Positions 35,404 to 44,325 of a stretch of 64,000 nt of DNA are shown piece by piece. Source of the stretch: Caproiciproducens sp. MSJ-32 (GTDB lineage Bacteria; Bacillota; Clostridia; Clostridiales; Clostridiaceae); the NCBI RefSeq assembly GCF_018918055.1, contig NZ_JAHLPS010000073.1:29514-93513 (forward strand), given 5' to 3'. Below the pieces are notes generated by a model. The model was given only the letters and a program-made list of their open reading frames with translations. It was not told the DNA's origin and did no database searches. Positions within the stretch are counted from its first letter, which is position 1. Every line of letters begins with the position of its first letter. The translations under genes and the position numbers were made by a program.

Positions 35404-37326
35404 ATGAAACATGTTATAATTGGAACAGCTGGGCATATTGATCATGGGAAGACTACTTTAATAAGAGCTCTAACTGGTAGAAATACCGACAGATTAAAAG
35501 AAGAGCAAAAGAGAGGAATTTCTATAGATTTAGGATTTACTTATTTTGATTTGCCCAGTGGTAAAAGAGCAGGCATAATAGACGTACCTGGGCATGAAAA
35601 GTTTATAAAAAACATGCTCGCTGGAGTTGTAGGAATTGATATAGTTTTATTGGTGGTGGCAGCTGATGAAGGAGTTATGCCACAAACTAGTGAACATTTA
35701 GCAATACTAGATCTTATTGGAGTAGAAAAGGGATTTGTAGTAATTACAAAATCAGATTTAGTAGAAGAAGAATGGTTAGAATTAGTTAAAGATGATATAA
35801 AAGATGAACTAAAAGGTACTTTTTTAGAAGGAGCACCTATTATACCAGTATCTTCTACTAAAGGTATTGGTTTAGAGGATGTTAAGGCGTTAATAGATAA
35901 ATTGGCATTAGAATTAGAAGACAGAGAAGTGAATGATATGCCTAGACTTCCTGTAGATAGGGTATTTTCTATACCAGGTTTTGGGACTATAGTAACAGGT
36001 ACTTTACTTTCAGGTAAATTTCATATTGGAGAAGAAATTCAAGTTTTCCCAGGAAATAGAATTGGTAGGATACGTTCTATGCAGGTTCATGATGAGGATA
36101 CCGATGTAGCTTATGCAGGGCAGAGAGTAGCTATTAACATTGCAGGACTTAAAAAGGAGCAGATAAGTAGAGGAGATGTAGTAGCTCCTATAAATTCGAT
36201 GAAAGAAACTTCTTTATTAGATGTTAAAGTTAAATTGATTGAAGGAATAGATCGTTCAATAGAAAATAGAACTCGTCTTCGTCTTTATATAGGAGCTAGA
36301 GAAGTTTTGTGTAGAATTGTTTTATTGGATAGAGATATATTAAATCCAGGTGAAGAGACTTATGCTCAATTAATACTGGAAGAGGAAATAGTAGCCAAAA
36401 GAGGAGATAGATTTATATTAAGATTTTACTCTCCAATGTTTACTATTGGAGGAGGGCAAGTATTAGAACCTAATCCGAATAAAAAGAAGAGATTTGATGA
36501 GAAGGTATTGGAAGAATTAAGAATAAAGGAAGAAGGGGAACCTGTAGATATTATAGAAAAAATAATACTAGATAAAAGCTCTTCTTTTCCTACTTTAAAA
36601 GAAATATCAATTTATACTGCTATGTTAGAAAATAAAATAAAAGAAGAAATAGAAAAGTTAATTCAAGAAAATAAAATTATACAATTTAGTTTAACTAAAG
36701 ATTTGCATTTTATTCATATACAATATTTCAATCAATTAAAAGATAATATAATAGAAGAGCTTAGAGAGTTTCATAAAAAGCACCCTCTTAGGATAGGTAT
36801 GCCTAAAGAGGAAATAAGAAGTAAGTTTTTAAATAATGTAAAACCAAAAATAGGAGATAGATTTATTGATTTGTTGATAGAGAAGGGCTATATAGAGCAA
36901 CATAAAGAAAATATATGCATAAAAGGATTTAAAATAGAATACAGTCCTTCTCAGTTAAAGATAAAAGAAGAAATAATAGAAAATTATGTAATGAATAAAT
37001 TTTTACCTCCTAAGCGAGAAGAATTGTATGAGAAAATTCAGGGAGAAAAAGAGGAAATAGAGCAGGTTTTAAATTCTCTTATAAATGAAGGGGAAATTGT
37101 TAAATTAAATGAAGAAATATTGGTGCATAAATTTGCTTATGCTGAAGCTTTAAAAATATTAAAAAAACATATAGAAAAAAATGGTTCTATTACTGTTGCA
37201 GAATATAGGGATGAATTAAATACGAATAGAAAAGTTGCTTTAAGTCTTCTAGAATATTTTGACCAGATAAAGATAACAAAAAGGGAAGGGAACAGAAGAT
37301 TTTTTTCTAGAATTATAAATTCCTAA
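35404..37326 (+). CDS. selB: Selenocysteine-specific elongation factor SelB
   Basis: SelB delivers Sec-tRNA(Sec) to UGA codons marked by a SECIS. G1 is [10 protein letters not shown] (10-19), G3 [12 protein letters not shown] and G4 TKSD, followed by EF-Tu-like domains 2 and 3 and a C-terminal array of winged-helix repeats (about 390-640) that binds SECIS RNA. The 640-residue length is normal. Its start directly abuts the selA stop. Confidence 0.97.
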   Translation: MKHVIIGTAGHIDHGKTTLIRALTGRNTDRLKEEQKRGISIDLGFTYFDLPSGKRAGIIDVPGHEKFIKNMLAGVVGIDIVLLVVAADEGVMPQTSEHLAILDLIGVEKGFVVITKSDLVEEEWLELVKDDIKDELKGTFLEGAPIIPVSSTKGIGLEDVKALIDKLALELEDREVNDMPRLPVDRVFSIPGFGTIVTGTLLSGKFHIGEEIQVFPGNRIGRIRSMQVHDEDTDVAYAGQRVAINIAGLKKEQISRGDVVAPINSMKETSLLDVKVKLIEGIDRSIENRTRLRLYIGAREVLCRIVLLDRDILNPGEETYAQLILEEEIVAKRGDRFILRFYSPMFTIGGGQVLEPNPNKKKRFDEKVLEELRIKEEGEPVDIIEKIILDKSSSFPTLKEISIYTAMLENKIKEEIEKLIQENKIIQFSLTKDLHFIHIQYFNQLKDNIIEELREFHKKHPLRIGMPKEEIRSKFLNNVKPKIGDRFIDLLIEKGYIEQHKENICIKGFKIEYSPSQLKIKEEIIENYVMNKFLPPKREELYEKIQGEKEEIEQVLNSLINEGEIVKLNEEILVHKFAYAEALKILKKHIEKNGSITVAEYRDELNTNRKVALSLLEYFDQIKITKREGNRRFFSRIINS

Positions 37327-37342
37327 TTTTGGAGTGATATTC

Positions 37343-38068
37343 ATGGGCATGAAAATAATGGTTGTTGACAGGGATAAGTCTCTTATAAAAGCTTTAAAAT
37401 ATAGTTTAGAAAAAGATAATTATCAAGTAGATTCTGCCTTTACAATAAAAAAAGCAATAGAAAAAGTAAAAAGGAGAGATTATGAATTAATAATTTTGGA
37501 AATATTATTACCTGATGGGAATGGATTAAATTTATGCCAAACTATCAGGAAACAATCTCAAGTACCAATAATAGTGTTAACAGAAAAAAAGGAAGATATA
37601 TCTAAGATATTAGCTTTAGAATACGGTGCAGACGATTATGTTACCAAGCCATTTAATATATTGGAATTAAAAGCAAGAATTAAGGCAATATTAAGAAGGG
37701 TAAATGTGGTAATTCCTCAAGTTGATAATCAAAGTATTAAGATAGATGATTTTGTCATAAATGCTTTAGGTAGGAAATTAACTGTAAATGGAGAAGATAT
37801 AATTTTAACAGGCAAAGAGTTTGATTTGTTTTATATACTTGTGTCTAATCCTGGTAAAGTATTTACAAGAGAAGAACTATTGGAAAATATTTGGGGGTGT
37901 GAATATTTTGGAGATCTAAGGACTGTAGACGTACACATTAGAAGACTTAGAGAAAAAATAGAAAAGGATCCAGCCGATACTAAGTATATTCATACCAAGT
38001 GGGGAGCTGGGTATTATTTTGAAAATAAAAAAGATAATCTTAATAGGGAATTAAAAGATGAGGATTAA
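37343..38068 (+). CDS. Orphan OmpR/PhoB-family response regulator with Glu at the phosphoacceptor site
   Basis: A 241-residue receiver plus winged-helix DNA-binding protein. The receiver keeps the acidic pocket (VVDRD; D9, D11), the switch Thr in VLTEKKE and the Lys in YVTKPFN. The residue that should be the phosphorylated Asp is Glu53, in ELIILEILLPDGNG. A Glu there may mimic the phosphorylated state. The DNA-binding domain is intact: LTGKEFDLFYILVSNPGKVF, TVDVHIRRLREKIE and GAGYYFE. There is no histidine kinase gene nearby. It lies between selB and tRNA-Sec. Start ATG 37343 behind GGAGTG. Family call firm; role unknown. Confidence 0.9.
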   Translation: MGMKIMVVDRDKSLIKALKYSLEKDNYQVDSAFTIKKAIEKVKRRDYELIILEILLPDGNGLNLCQTIRKQSQVPIIVLTEKKEDISKILALEYGADDYVTKPFNILELKARIKAILRRVNVVIPQVDNQSIKIDDFVINALGRKLTVNGEDIILTGKEFDLFYILVSNPGKVFTREELLENIWGCEYFGDLRTVDVHIRRLREKIEKDPADTKYIHTKWGAGYYFENKKDNLNRELKDED

Positions 38069-38132
38069 ATTGATTTATTAATGGTAGCAAAAAGTAAGAA
38101 AATTCTATCAAAACTAACATTATTGACAAGAC

Positions 38133-38160
38133 TTGACATGGAAATAAAAAATGCTATAAT
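38133..38160 (+). promoter_or_regulatory. Consensus promoter of tRNA-Sec
   Basis: TTGACA (38133-38138), 16 bases, then TGCTATAAT (38152-38160): both hexamers are perfect and the -10 is extended. A second TTGACA lies at 38123-38128. Transcription would start near 38167, about 29 bases before the mature tRNA. Confidence 0.82.
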
Positions 38161-38191
38161 GTAGTAGTGTTTAAATATTATAGCATTTTTT
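38146..38191 (+). terminator. Terminator-like hairpin overlapping the tRNA-Sec -10 box
   Basis: AAAAAATGCTATAAT (38146-38160) is the exact reverse complement of ATTATAGCATTTTTT (38177-38191): a 15-bp stem with 16-base loop that ends in a T run. RNA starting from the tRNA-Sec promoter lacks the left arm, whereas read-through RNA from the response regulator gene contains both arms and could terminate. Confidence 0.6.
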
Positions 38192-38195
38192 ATAT

Positions 38196-38292
38196 GGGAG
38201 TAGATGGGTGCTGGTGTGCCCTCTGGTCTTCAAAACCAGTACGGGGCGTTAGGAGCGTCCTGGGTGGGTTCGATTCCCACATACTCCCGCCA
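38196..38292 (+). tRNA. selC: tRNA-Sec (anticodon TCA)
   Basis: A 97-base tRNA with the elongated acceptor of selenocysteine tRNA (GGGAGTA pairing TACTCCC), anticodon stem CTGGT/ACCAG with loop CTTCAAA and anticodon TCA at 38230-38232, a long variable arm (GGGGCGTTAGGAGCGTCC), T loop GGTTCGATTCC, discriminator G and encoded CCA. It reads the UGA in selD. Confidence 0.97.
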
Positions 38293-38300
38293 TAGTATAT

Positions 38301-38325
38301 AAGCAGCTTATGCTGCTTTTTTTGT
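38301..38325 (+). terminator. Terminator after tRNA-Sec
   Basis: The 7-bp stem AAGCAGC/GCTGCTT with loop TTAT is followed by TTTTTGTTTTTT. Confidence 0.82.
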
Positions 38326-38430
38326 TTTTTATATTTTTTGTTTTCTCCTAAAATTGCCGTGTATTTTAATTATAGATATTAGATAAAATAATATAGAAAC
38401 AATTTTAATTATATTATTTGAGGTGATTAT

Positions 38431-38634
38431 ATGAGTAGAATAGACCCTAATGCTATAAAAGCATTAAAAGAAATGAAATTAGAAATTGCACAGGAATTGG
38501 GTATATCTGAAGATTTTACGAATAAAGATAATATTAGTTCAGCTACTAATATATTTGCTGCTGGTCCTGTTGGAGGTTTAATGACTAGAAGATTGATAGA
38601 AATTGGAGAAAAACAATTGATAGATGAAGAATAG
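38431..38634 (+). CDS. Alpha/beta-type small acid-soluble spore protein
   Basis: A 67-residue DNA-binding spore protein. The first conserved block is MKLEIAQELGI, containing the GPR cleavage region, and the second is AAGPVGGLMTRRLIEIGEKQL, a variant of the usual NGxVGGxMVKKMIE block. Divergent at the ends but the length and block spacing fit. It would coat DNA in the dormant spore and be degraded by GPR, encoded at 45824-46795. ATG behind GAGGTG; stands alone between terminators. Confidence 0.88.
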   Translation: MSRIDPNAIKALKEMKLEIAQELGISEDFTNKDNISSATNIFAAGPVGGLMTRRLIEIGEKQLIDEE

Positions 38635-38660
38635 GATAGGGTTCCTATCCTATTTTCTTT
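38630..38660 (+). terminator. Terminator of the SASP gene
   Basis: The 11-bp stem AATAGGATAGG/CCTATCCTATT with loop GTT is followed by TTCTTTT and overlaps the SASP stop codon. Confidence 0.85.
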
Positions 38661-38761
38661 TAAATAATTATAAAAAAACATATAAAAAAATAAAGCTTAA
38701 TGATTTTTTATATTTCATGATATAATAAAATAGGTGTTACTCTTTAAAAGGGGGTTTTCAT

Positions 38762-39142
38762 ATGAATAAGACTAATATAATGGTATGTGTGACTCAGCAA
38801 AAGACTTGCGAAAGGCTTATTTTAAATGGTTATAAATTAGCTGAAGCAACAAAAGGTAAATTATATGTGATACATGTAGTAAATGAAAAGGATAAGTTTT
38901 TAAATAATGTAGATGATGGAGAAGCTTTAGAATATTTATTTAGAGTATCAAAAAAAGCAGGAGCTGATTTAACTGTGCTTAGATCAAAGGATGTGATACA
39001 AGCAATAATTAATTTTGCTAAAGATAACAACATTACTCATATGATTCTAGGAACTACTCCCAAAGAAAATAATTCTAAAGAATCAAATTTTGCATTAAAA
39101 TTGCAGGAAAGTTTACCAAATGTGGAATTTATTATAATATAA
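38762..39142 (+). CDS. Universal stress protein-like (UspA fold) protein
   Basis: A 126-residue single-domain protein with the fold and end motif of UspA/KdpD-Usp domains: NIMVCVTQQKTCERLILNGY, LYVIHVVNEKD, and THMILGTTPKENN near 100-113, a variant of the G-2x-G-9x-G nucleotide loop without its full glycine pattern. ATP binding is therefore uncertain. AAAAGGGGG precedes the ATG and an extended -10 (TGATATAAT, 38718-38726) lies upstream. Function not established. Confidence 0.8.
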   Translation: MNKTNIMVCVTQQKTCERLILNGYKLAEATKGKLYVIHVVNEKDKFLNNVDDGEALEYLFRVSKKAGADLTVLRSKDVIQAIINFAKDNNITHMILGTTPKENNSKESNFALKLQESLPNVEFIII

Positions 39143-39280
39143 TTGTATATGAGCGTTAGTATCATTTATTTCAATTTGCTAATATTATTATAATTATTAT
39201 AGTGCAAAGAATTCTATTTTATGCACATAATAAAACTAAAGGAATAAATTAATAATATATGTTTATTTAGGAGGTTTCAT

Positions 39281-40342
39281 ATGACAAAAGTTCGTAGAAT
39301 GTTTCCAGGAGGTAATACTGCAGAGGGCTTTTACTCTTTTCATAATAATATAATTGGTAATAACAGAAATATGTTATATATATTAAAAGGTATGCCTGGT
39401 GGAGGTAAATCATCTCTTATGAAAGAAATAGGTAAGCAAGCTTTAAAAGAAGGTTATACGGTAGAGTATCATCATTGTCCATCAGATCCTAATTCTGTAG
39501 ATGGTATAGTTATTGATGAATTTAAAGTAGCCATAGTAGATGGGACATTTCCCCATGTAATAGACCCTGTGTATCCAGGCTTAAAAGATAAATTAATAAA
39601 CTTAGGTATTTTTATAGATTCAGATAAATTGAAAGAAAATGAACAACAAATTATAGATGCAAAGTTAAATAATAAAATTGCTTATAGAAAAGCATTTAGT
39701 TATTTTAAAGCAGCAAAATGTATTTATAAAGAAATAGAGGAGACCAACAAAATAGGAGTAGATTTTAAAAAGGTAAACAAATTAACTAAAACATTAATAG
39801 ATGAAATTTTTTCTAGAGAAGCAAATATGGATTTTACATTTTTTAAAAAAAGGCATATGTTTTCTAATGCTAATACGCCAGACGGTTTCATAGATTATAC
39901 TTCGACAATATTAAAAGGAGTTTCAAATATTTATTATATAGAAGGAGAAATAGGTACAGGAAAATCCACAATGCTAAGTAGAATTATGGAAGAAGCTGTA
40001 GTCAGAGGGTACTCTATGGAGATATACCATGATGCTACTATTCCTGATAAAATTGAATCGGTATTTATTAAGGATATAGATGTGTTTGTAACTTCAAATA
40101 GTCAATGTAAAGAAATTTCTCATAATAAAATAGATTTAAGTCAATATTTTGATGAAAGTGTAAAAGATGAAAAAGATTATAAAACATACGATTTATTGAT
40201 TGGAAAAGCCATTTCAAAACTTTTAACTGCTAAAAAAAATCACGAGATATTAGAGAAATGCTATAGTTTAGCTATAGATTTTGAAGGAATAAATAAAGTT
40301 AAAGATAATGTATTAAAAGAAATATTCACAGTTTATATTTAA
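39281..40342 (+). CDS. Duplicated P-loop ATPase (PRK06851-like), function unknown
   Basis: A 353-residue protein made of two homologous halves. The first half has MFPGGNTAEGF, Walker A GMPGGGKSS (37-45) and the strand end VAIVDGTFPHVI. The second repeats MFSNANTPDGF (about 192), Walker A GEIGTGKST (222-230) and VFVTSNS in the place of VAIVDGT. The second half thus keeps the nucleotide loop but lacks the Asp of the first. Proteins of this layout occur in spore-forming Firmicutes; none is characterised to my knowledge. Strong RBS AGGAGG before ATG; monocistronic, with a hairpin downstream. Confidence 0.75.
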   Translation: MTKVRRMFPGGNTAEGFYSFHNNIIGNNRNMLYILKGMPGGGKSSLMKEIGKQALKEGYTVEYHHCPSDPNSVDGIVIDEFKVAIVDGTFPHVIDPVYPGLKDKLINLGIFIDSDKLKENEQQIIDAKLNNKIAYRKAFSYFKAAKCIYKEIEETNKIGVDFKKVNKLTKTLIDEIFSREANMDFTFFKKRHMFSNANTPDGFIDYTSTILKGVSNIYYIEGEIGTGKSTMLSRIMEEAVVRGYSMEIYHDATIPDKIESVFIKDIDVFVTSNSQCKEISHNKIDLSQYFDESVKDEKDYKTYDLLIGKAISKLLTAKKNHEILEKCYSLAIDFEGINKVKDNVLKEIFTVYI

Positions 40343-40358
40343 AAAATGTTATTTTAAT

Positions 40359-40410
40359 AGTATGGGAAAGATTCAAAGGTTTATAAGTAAAAATCTTTCT
40401 CATACTTTAG
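40359..40410. terminator. Hairpin between convergent ATPase and AlaX-like genes
   Basis: A 15-bp stem with one G-U pair, AGTATGGGAAAGATT against AATCTTTCTCATACT (40359-40373 with 40392-40406), is located between two convergent genes. The T run after it is short, so termination strength is unclear. Confidence 0.55.
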
Positions 40411-40421
40411 GATAATAAATT

Positions 40422-41618
40422 TTATAATAAATTTATTATTTTTTCATAAAATTTTTCAAGTACAGAATCAAGTTCTTCTTGATTACAAGTTCCTTGAACT
40501 GTTTGAGGACTTCCTCCTCCTTTTATATTTATATTTTGTGCTATTTCATTATGAATATTTTTCATATTGACATTTATATTGGAACTACGACTAATTATAT
40601 AATTTGCATTGTTTTTATTATTTAGTCCAAGTATCAATATATTGTTTTTTAATGTATTTATATGGAATACTATACTATTTATTTCCTTTGGTTCTATATT
40701 TTCAAATTTATGACATATAAAGTTTACGCCTTTTATTAAACGAGCTTTTTTAAGCAATTCTTGTGCTTTATATTTATATAGTTCTTCTCTAAGTGCTCTA
40801 TTTTCTTTTTCTAAAACTTCTTTTTGAGAATATAATTTTTTTACTCTATCGTATACATTTTTATCTTTAGTAGACAATAGATTGCTTATATTTCTAATAT
40901 AATTACTTTTCCAAGAGTAATCTATCAATGCTCTATTACCGCATACAAATTCTACTCGAATGTTTCCCTTATAATTTTCAACCTTTCGAATTTTTATTAT
41001 TCCTATTTCTCCAGTATTTCTAACATGGGTTCCACAGCAAGGTGAAAAATCAATACCATCTATTTCAACTATACGAATATTAGAATTAACAATAGGTTCT
41101 TTTCTTACAGGAATTTTTTCCATATCTTTTTTTTCAACAATATATGATTTTATTTGAAAGTTAGAAAATATTATTTTGTTAGCAAATTCCTCTATTTTTT
41201 CTATATGGATTTTATTGATATTGGGTATATTTACATCTATATATACATATTCTTTACCTATATAAAATCCTACTGTTTCTCCATTATATAACTTATAAAA
41301 TGCCGCTGATAATAGATGTTGTCCAGAATGTTGTTGTATATAATCAAATCTGTTTTCCCAATCTATAGATAATTGCACTTTATCACTATGTATATTATCC
41401 TTAACTACATGGATTATATCATTTCCTTCTTCATAAGTGTCCAATACCTCAATCCCATTAATAGTACCTTTATCGCCAGGTTGTCCTCCTGCTAAATTAG
41501 GATAAAATATGGTTCTATTAGTTTTTATGTAATACTTGTTATTTAAGTATTTTTTTTCTACAATTCGTGCATCAATTTGACGTAAATATGGATTTTCCAA
41601 ATATATTTTTTCCGTCAT
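40422..41618 (-). CDS. Alanyl-tRNA editing protein with DHHA1 domain (AlaX-L type)
   Basis: A free-standing homologue of the editing half of alanyl-tRNA synthetase, which hydrolyses Ser- or Gly-tRNA(Ala). The 398-residue product carries zinc motif HSGQHLLSAAFYKL (HxxxH), ICCGTHVRNTGEIG-like CCGTHVRNTGEIG with the second Cys/His pair, a coiled coil near 235-275, and a C-terminal DHHA1 part ending GGGSPQTVQGTC. The catalytic synthetase core is absent, so it is not AlaS. The start is ATG on the - strand behind a GGTGGT-rich site. Confidence 0.9.
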   Translation of the reverse strand: MTEKIYLENPYLRQIDARIVEKKYLNNKYYIKTNRTIFYPNLAGGQPGDKGTINGIEVLDTYEEGNDIIHVVKDNIHSDKVQLSIDWENRFDYIQQHSGQHLLSAAFYKLYNGETVGFYIGKEYVYIDVNIPNINKIHIEKIEEFANKIIFSNFQIKSYIVEKKDMEKIPVRKEPIVNSNIRIVEIDGIDFSPCCGTHVRNTGEIGIIKIRKVENYKGNIRVEFVCGNRALIDYSWKSNYIRNISNLLSTKDKNVYDRVKKLYSQKEVLEKENRALREELYKYKAQELLKKARLIKGVNFICHKFENIEPKEINSIVFHINTLKNNILILGLNNKNNANYIISRSSNINVNMKNIHNEIAQNINIKGGGSPQTVQGTCNQEELDSVLEKFYEKIINLL

Positions 41619-41725
41619 AGTACACCACCTACCCTTTTTAACCGTTAATACTATTTTAACATTTTTAAAATAAAATCAATAGTTTTTTATTATTATTAGA
41701 ATTTATTAAACTTATTTCTATATTA

Positions 41726-41734
41726 TGTTATAAT
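41726..41734 (+). promoter_or_regulatory. Extended -10 promoter upstream of the small peptide and comEC
   Basis: TGTTATAAT is a perfect extended -10; the -35 region 17 bases upstream (TTAAAC) is weak. It would drive the 28-codon gene, comEC and holA. Confidence 0.5.
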
Positions 41735-41772
41735 TACTTTGTAGGTATATTAGTGATATAAAGGAGGCTAAA

Positions 41773-41859
41773 ATGATTATACGTTTATTAGGTATTATAT
41801 TTATATTATTAGGTATTGTACTTCTAATAAGATCTTTAAGTAAAATAAATAAAGGATAA
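41773..41859 (+). CDS. 28-residue hydrophobic membrane peptide upstream of comEC
   Basis: A short open frame, ATG to TAA, behind a perfect AAGGAGG (41761-41767) with five-base spacing. The product begins MIIRLLGIIFILLGIVLL and ends IRSLSKINKG: a single membrane helix of about 17 residues with a basic tail, positive-inside style. Strong translation signal, own promoter and tight spacing (15 bases) to comEC argue that it is translated. No homologue recognised. Confidence 0.6.
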   Translation: MIIRLLGIIFILLGIVLLIRSLSKINKG

Positions 41860-41874
41860 TAAAGGTGTATTAAT

Positions 41875-44325
41875 ATGAAAAGTCCTTTTTTATATTTAAG
41901 TTTTTTCTTATTATTGGGAATAATATTTTCTTATTATATAGATATAAATACTATATTTTTATTGATTTTACTATTTATATCTTTATTTATTAATTTTATA
42001 GAGAATGAGAAAGGTAAATTTAAATCATTAAATTTATTTTTTTCTATTTTTCTATTGGGAATAATATTGACTAATTTTAAAACTATAGATAGTCAATTGC
42101 TTGAGTATAAGGATGCATTAGTAGAAATAACTGGAATAGTTGACGAGATTAAAATTATAGAAGAAAATGAAAGCAGATATATAGTTAAAGCTACTAATAT
42201 ATGTCATGATGGAAATAATAAAAAAGTTTCAGAAAAAATTCAATTAAAAATACTAGGAGAGAAAACATTATCTATTGGAGAGGAATTATTATTTAAAGGT
42301 GTACTAAGGGAACCTTTACCTAATACAAATCCCAAGTTATATAATCATAGATTAAAATTGCTTACAGAAGGAATATATACAAATACTACAATTAAAGATT
42401 ATTCAATTATTCATGTAGATAAAGGAAATTTAAATTTTATCGATAGAATGAAATATAAATTTATAGAAAGTGTAGAAGGAATATTTGATTCATATTTAAC
42501 GGAAAGAAATAGTTCTTTGATGAAAGCAGTTATATTAGGAAAGAGTTCTTATTTGACTGAGGATAATATAGAGAAATTTAGGCATTTAGGTTTGGCTCAC
42601 ATATTAGCAGTTTCAGGACTACATATAGGATTGATTACTAATATATTGACAGGATTACTTGGATATTTAGGAATAAATAAAAAATTAAATATAGGTATAA
42701 CTTTGAGTGGAATATGGATGTATGCTTACATTATAGGAGGACCGCCTTCCGTAATAAGGGCTAATATAATGTTTACTATTCTATTTTTATCCAAAGTTTT
42801 TTGGCAAGCTTATGAATCAATAAATGCACTTTTTTTTGCACTTTTTATAATGCTAATAATAAACCCCTATTGGGCATTTAGTATTGGATTTCAACTATCA
42901 TTTATTGCTACATTCTTTATATTGTATTTAACACCAAAAATAAAAATAATTTTTTATCCAAGTGATAATCAATTGATTAAATCTTTGAAATCTATTTTAT
43001 CTGTTCAAATAGGTTTGTTACCAGTACAAGCGTATTATTTTAATAGGGTGCCTATAATTAGTATAGTAGCTAATTTATTAATAGTTCCTTTGTTTTCTAT
43101 AGGTTTAATTTTAGGATTATTTTTATTATCTTTTTCTTATTTAATAGAACCTATAGCTCATTTTATTGGAATAGTAATTAATTTTTTGTTAGATATTCAA
43201 TTTTATATTATAGATATTCTTGAGTGTTTCCCTTATATTGATTTAAAAGTTTCATCCCCATCAATAATGGGAATATTATGCTATTATATTTTGTTATTTA
43301 TAGGCATGGGTATTATAAAAATATCCAATATAGATAAGAAAATAAGTAAGGTTATTATATTTTATTTATTATTTTTAATATTAGTAAATTTTTTGACTAT
43401 GTATTTTGATCAAAGTATAGAGATAAGATTTATAGATGTAGGTCAAGGGGATAGCATATTAATAAAAACCCAAGGAGGAAACTATTTAATAGATACAGGA
43501 GGAAATTTATTTGGAAATTTTGATGTAGGTGAGAATATTCTTTTCCCATATTTAGAAAAAGAGGGTATATTTAAGTTAAAGGGTGTTTTCATTACTCATT
43601 ATGATATAGATCATTGCAAAAGTTTACCTTATTTAATGGATAATATGAAAATAGAAAAAATATATATTGGTCATGAAAGATTGGATAATGATTTATATGA
43701 AGAAATTAATAATAAAGCTAAAGAAAAAAATATTCCTATTATATTGTTAAAAAGAGGTCATAAATTAAAATTGGATGATAATACTGATATGATAGTGCTT
43801 GGTCCTCACGAACAATTATTAAAGACTTCTGAAACTAGCAGTGAAAATGATTTGTCCTTAATTTTAATGCTAAATTACTATGATAAAAATATTTTATTTA
43901 CAGGTGATATAGAGGATAAAGGAGAACGTATGTTAATAAACAATGCGACCCCTAAAGCATATTTTTTAAAAGTGCCGCATCATGGAAGTAAGACATCATC
44001 ATCTATGGAGTTTTTAGATAAAGTTTCTCCAGAAGCAGCGTTTATATCTGTTGGTAGAAACAATATGTTTGGGCATCCTCATGAAGAGGTAATTAAGCGA
44101 TATAACAATAGAAATATTCAACTATATAGAACTGATGAATCAGGGCTTATAACATTAACATTTAATAAAGAAAAATATCAAGTGTATTCTTTTTTAAAAG
44201 AAAAATTAAATATTATGTATGCAGTAAAATACTTTTATCCATATATATTTTACATTATTATTTCATATATGCTTATTAAATATTATATAATACTGGAGAA
44301 GGAGATGAAAATCATTGAATTATAA
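41875..44325 (+). CDS. comEC: ComEC/Rec2 DNA-uptake channel protein
   Basis: ComEC translocates single-stranded DNA across the membrane. The 816-residue protein has N-terminal helices and an OB-like soluble part, the Competence domain (GLAHILAVSGLHIGLIT followed by a series of helices to about 500) and a C-terminal metallo-beta-lactamase domain with FIDVGQGDSILIKTQGG, ITHYDIDHCKSL in place of the HxHxDH motif, and VPHHGSKTSSS. The first metal motif reads THYDIDH. Full length and undisrupted. An extra C-terminal hydrophobic segment (YFYPYIFYIIISYMLI) follows. Overlaps holA by 11 bases. Confidence 0.94.
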   Translation: MKSPFLYLSFFLLLGIIFSYYIDINTIFLLILLFISLFINFIENEKGKFKSLNLFFSIFLLGIILTNFKTIDSQLLEYKDALVEITGIVDEIKIIEENESRYIVKATNICHDGNNKKVSEKIQLKILGEKTLSIGEELLFKGVLREPLPNTNPKLYNHRLKLLTEGIYTNTTIKDYSIIHVDKGNLNFIDRMKYKFIESVEGIFDSYLTERNSSLMKAVILGKSSYLTEDNIEKFRHLGLAHILAVSGLHIGLITNILTGLLGYLGINKKLNIGITLSGIWMYAYIIGGPPSVIRANIMFTILFLSKVFWQAYESINALFFALFIMLIINPYWAFSIGFQLSFIATFFILYLTPKIKIIFYPSDNQLIKSLKSILSVQIGLLPVQAYYFNRVPIISIVANLLIVPLFSIGLILGLFLLSFSYLIEPIAHFIGIVINFLLDIQFYIIDILECFPYIDLKVSSPSIMGILCYYILLFIGMGIIKISNIDKKISKVIIFYLLFLILVNFLTMYFDQSIEIRFIDVGQGDSILIKTQGGNYLIDTGGNLFGNFDVGENILFPYLEKEGIFKLKGVFITHYDIDHCKSLPYLMDNMKIEKIYIGHERLDNDLYEEINNKAKEKNIPIILLKRGHKLKLDDNTDMIVLGPHEQLLKTSETSSENDLSLILMLNYYDKNILFTGDIEDKGERMLINNATPKAYFLKVPHHGSKTSSSMEFLDKVSPEAAFISVGRNNMFGHPHEEVIKRYNNRNIQLYRTDESGLITLTFNKEKYQVYSFLKEKLNIMYAVKYFYPYIFYIIISYMLIKYYIILEKEMKIIEL

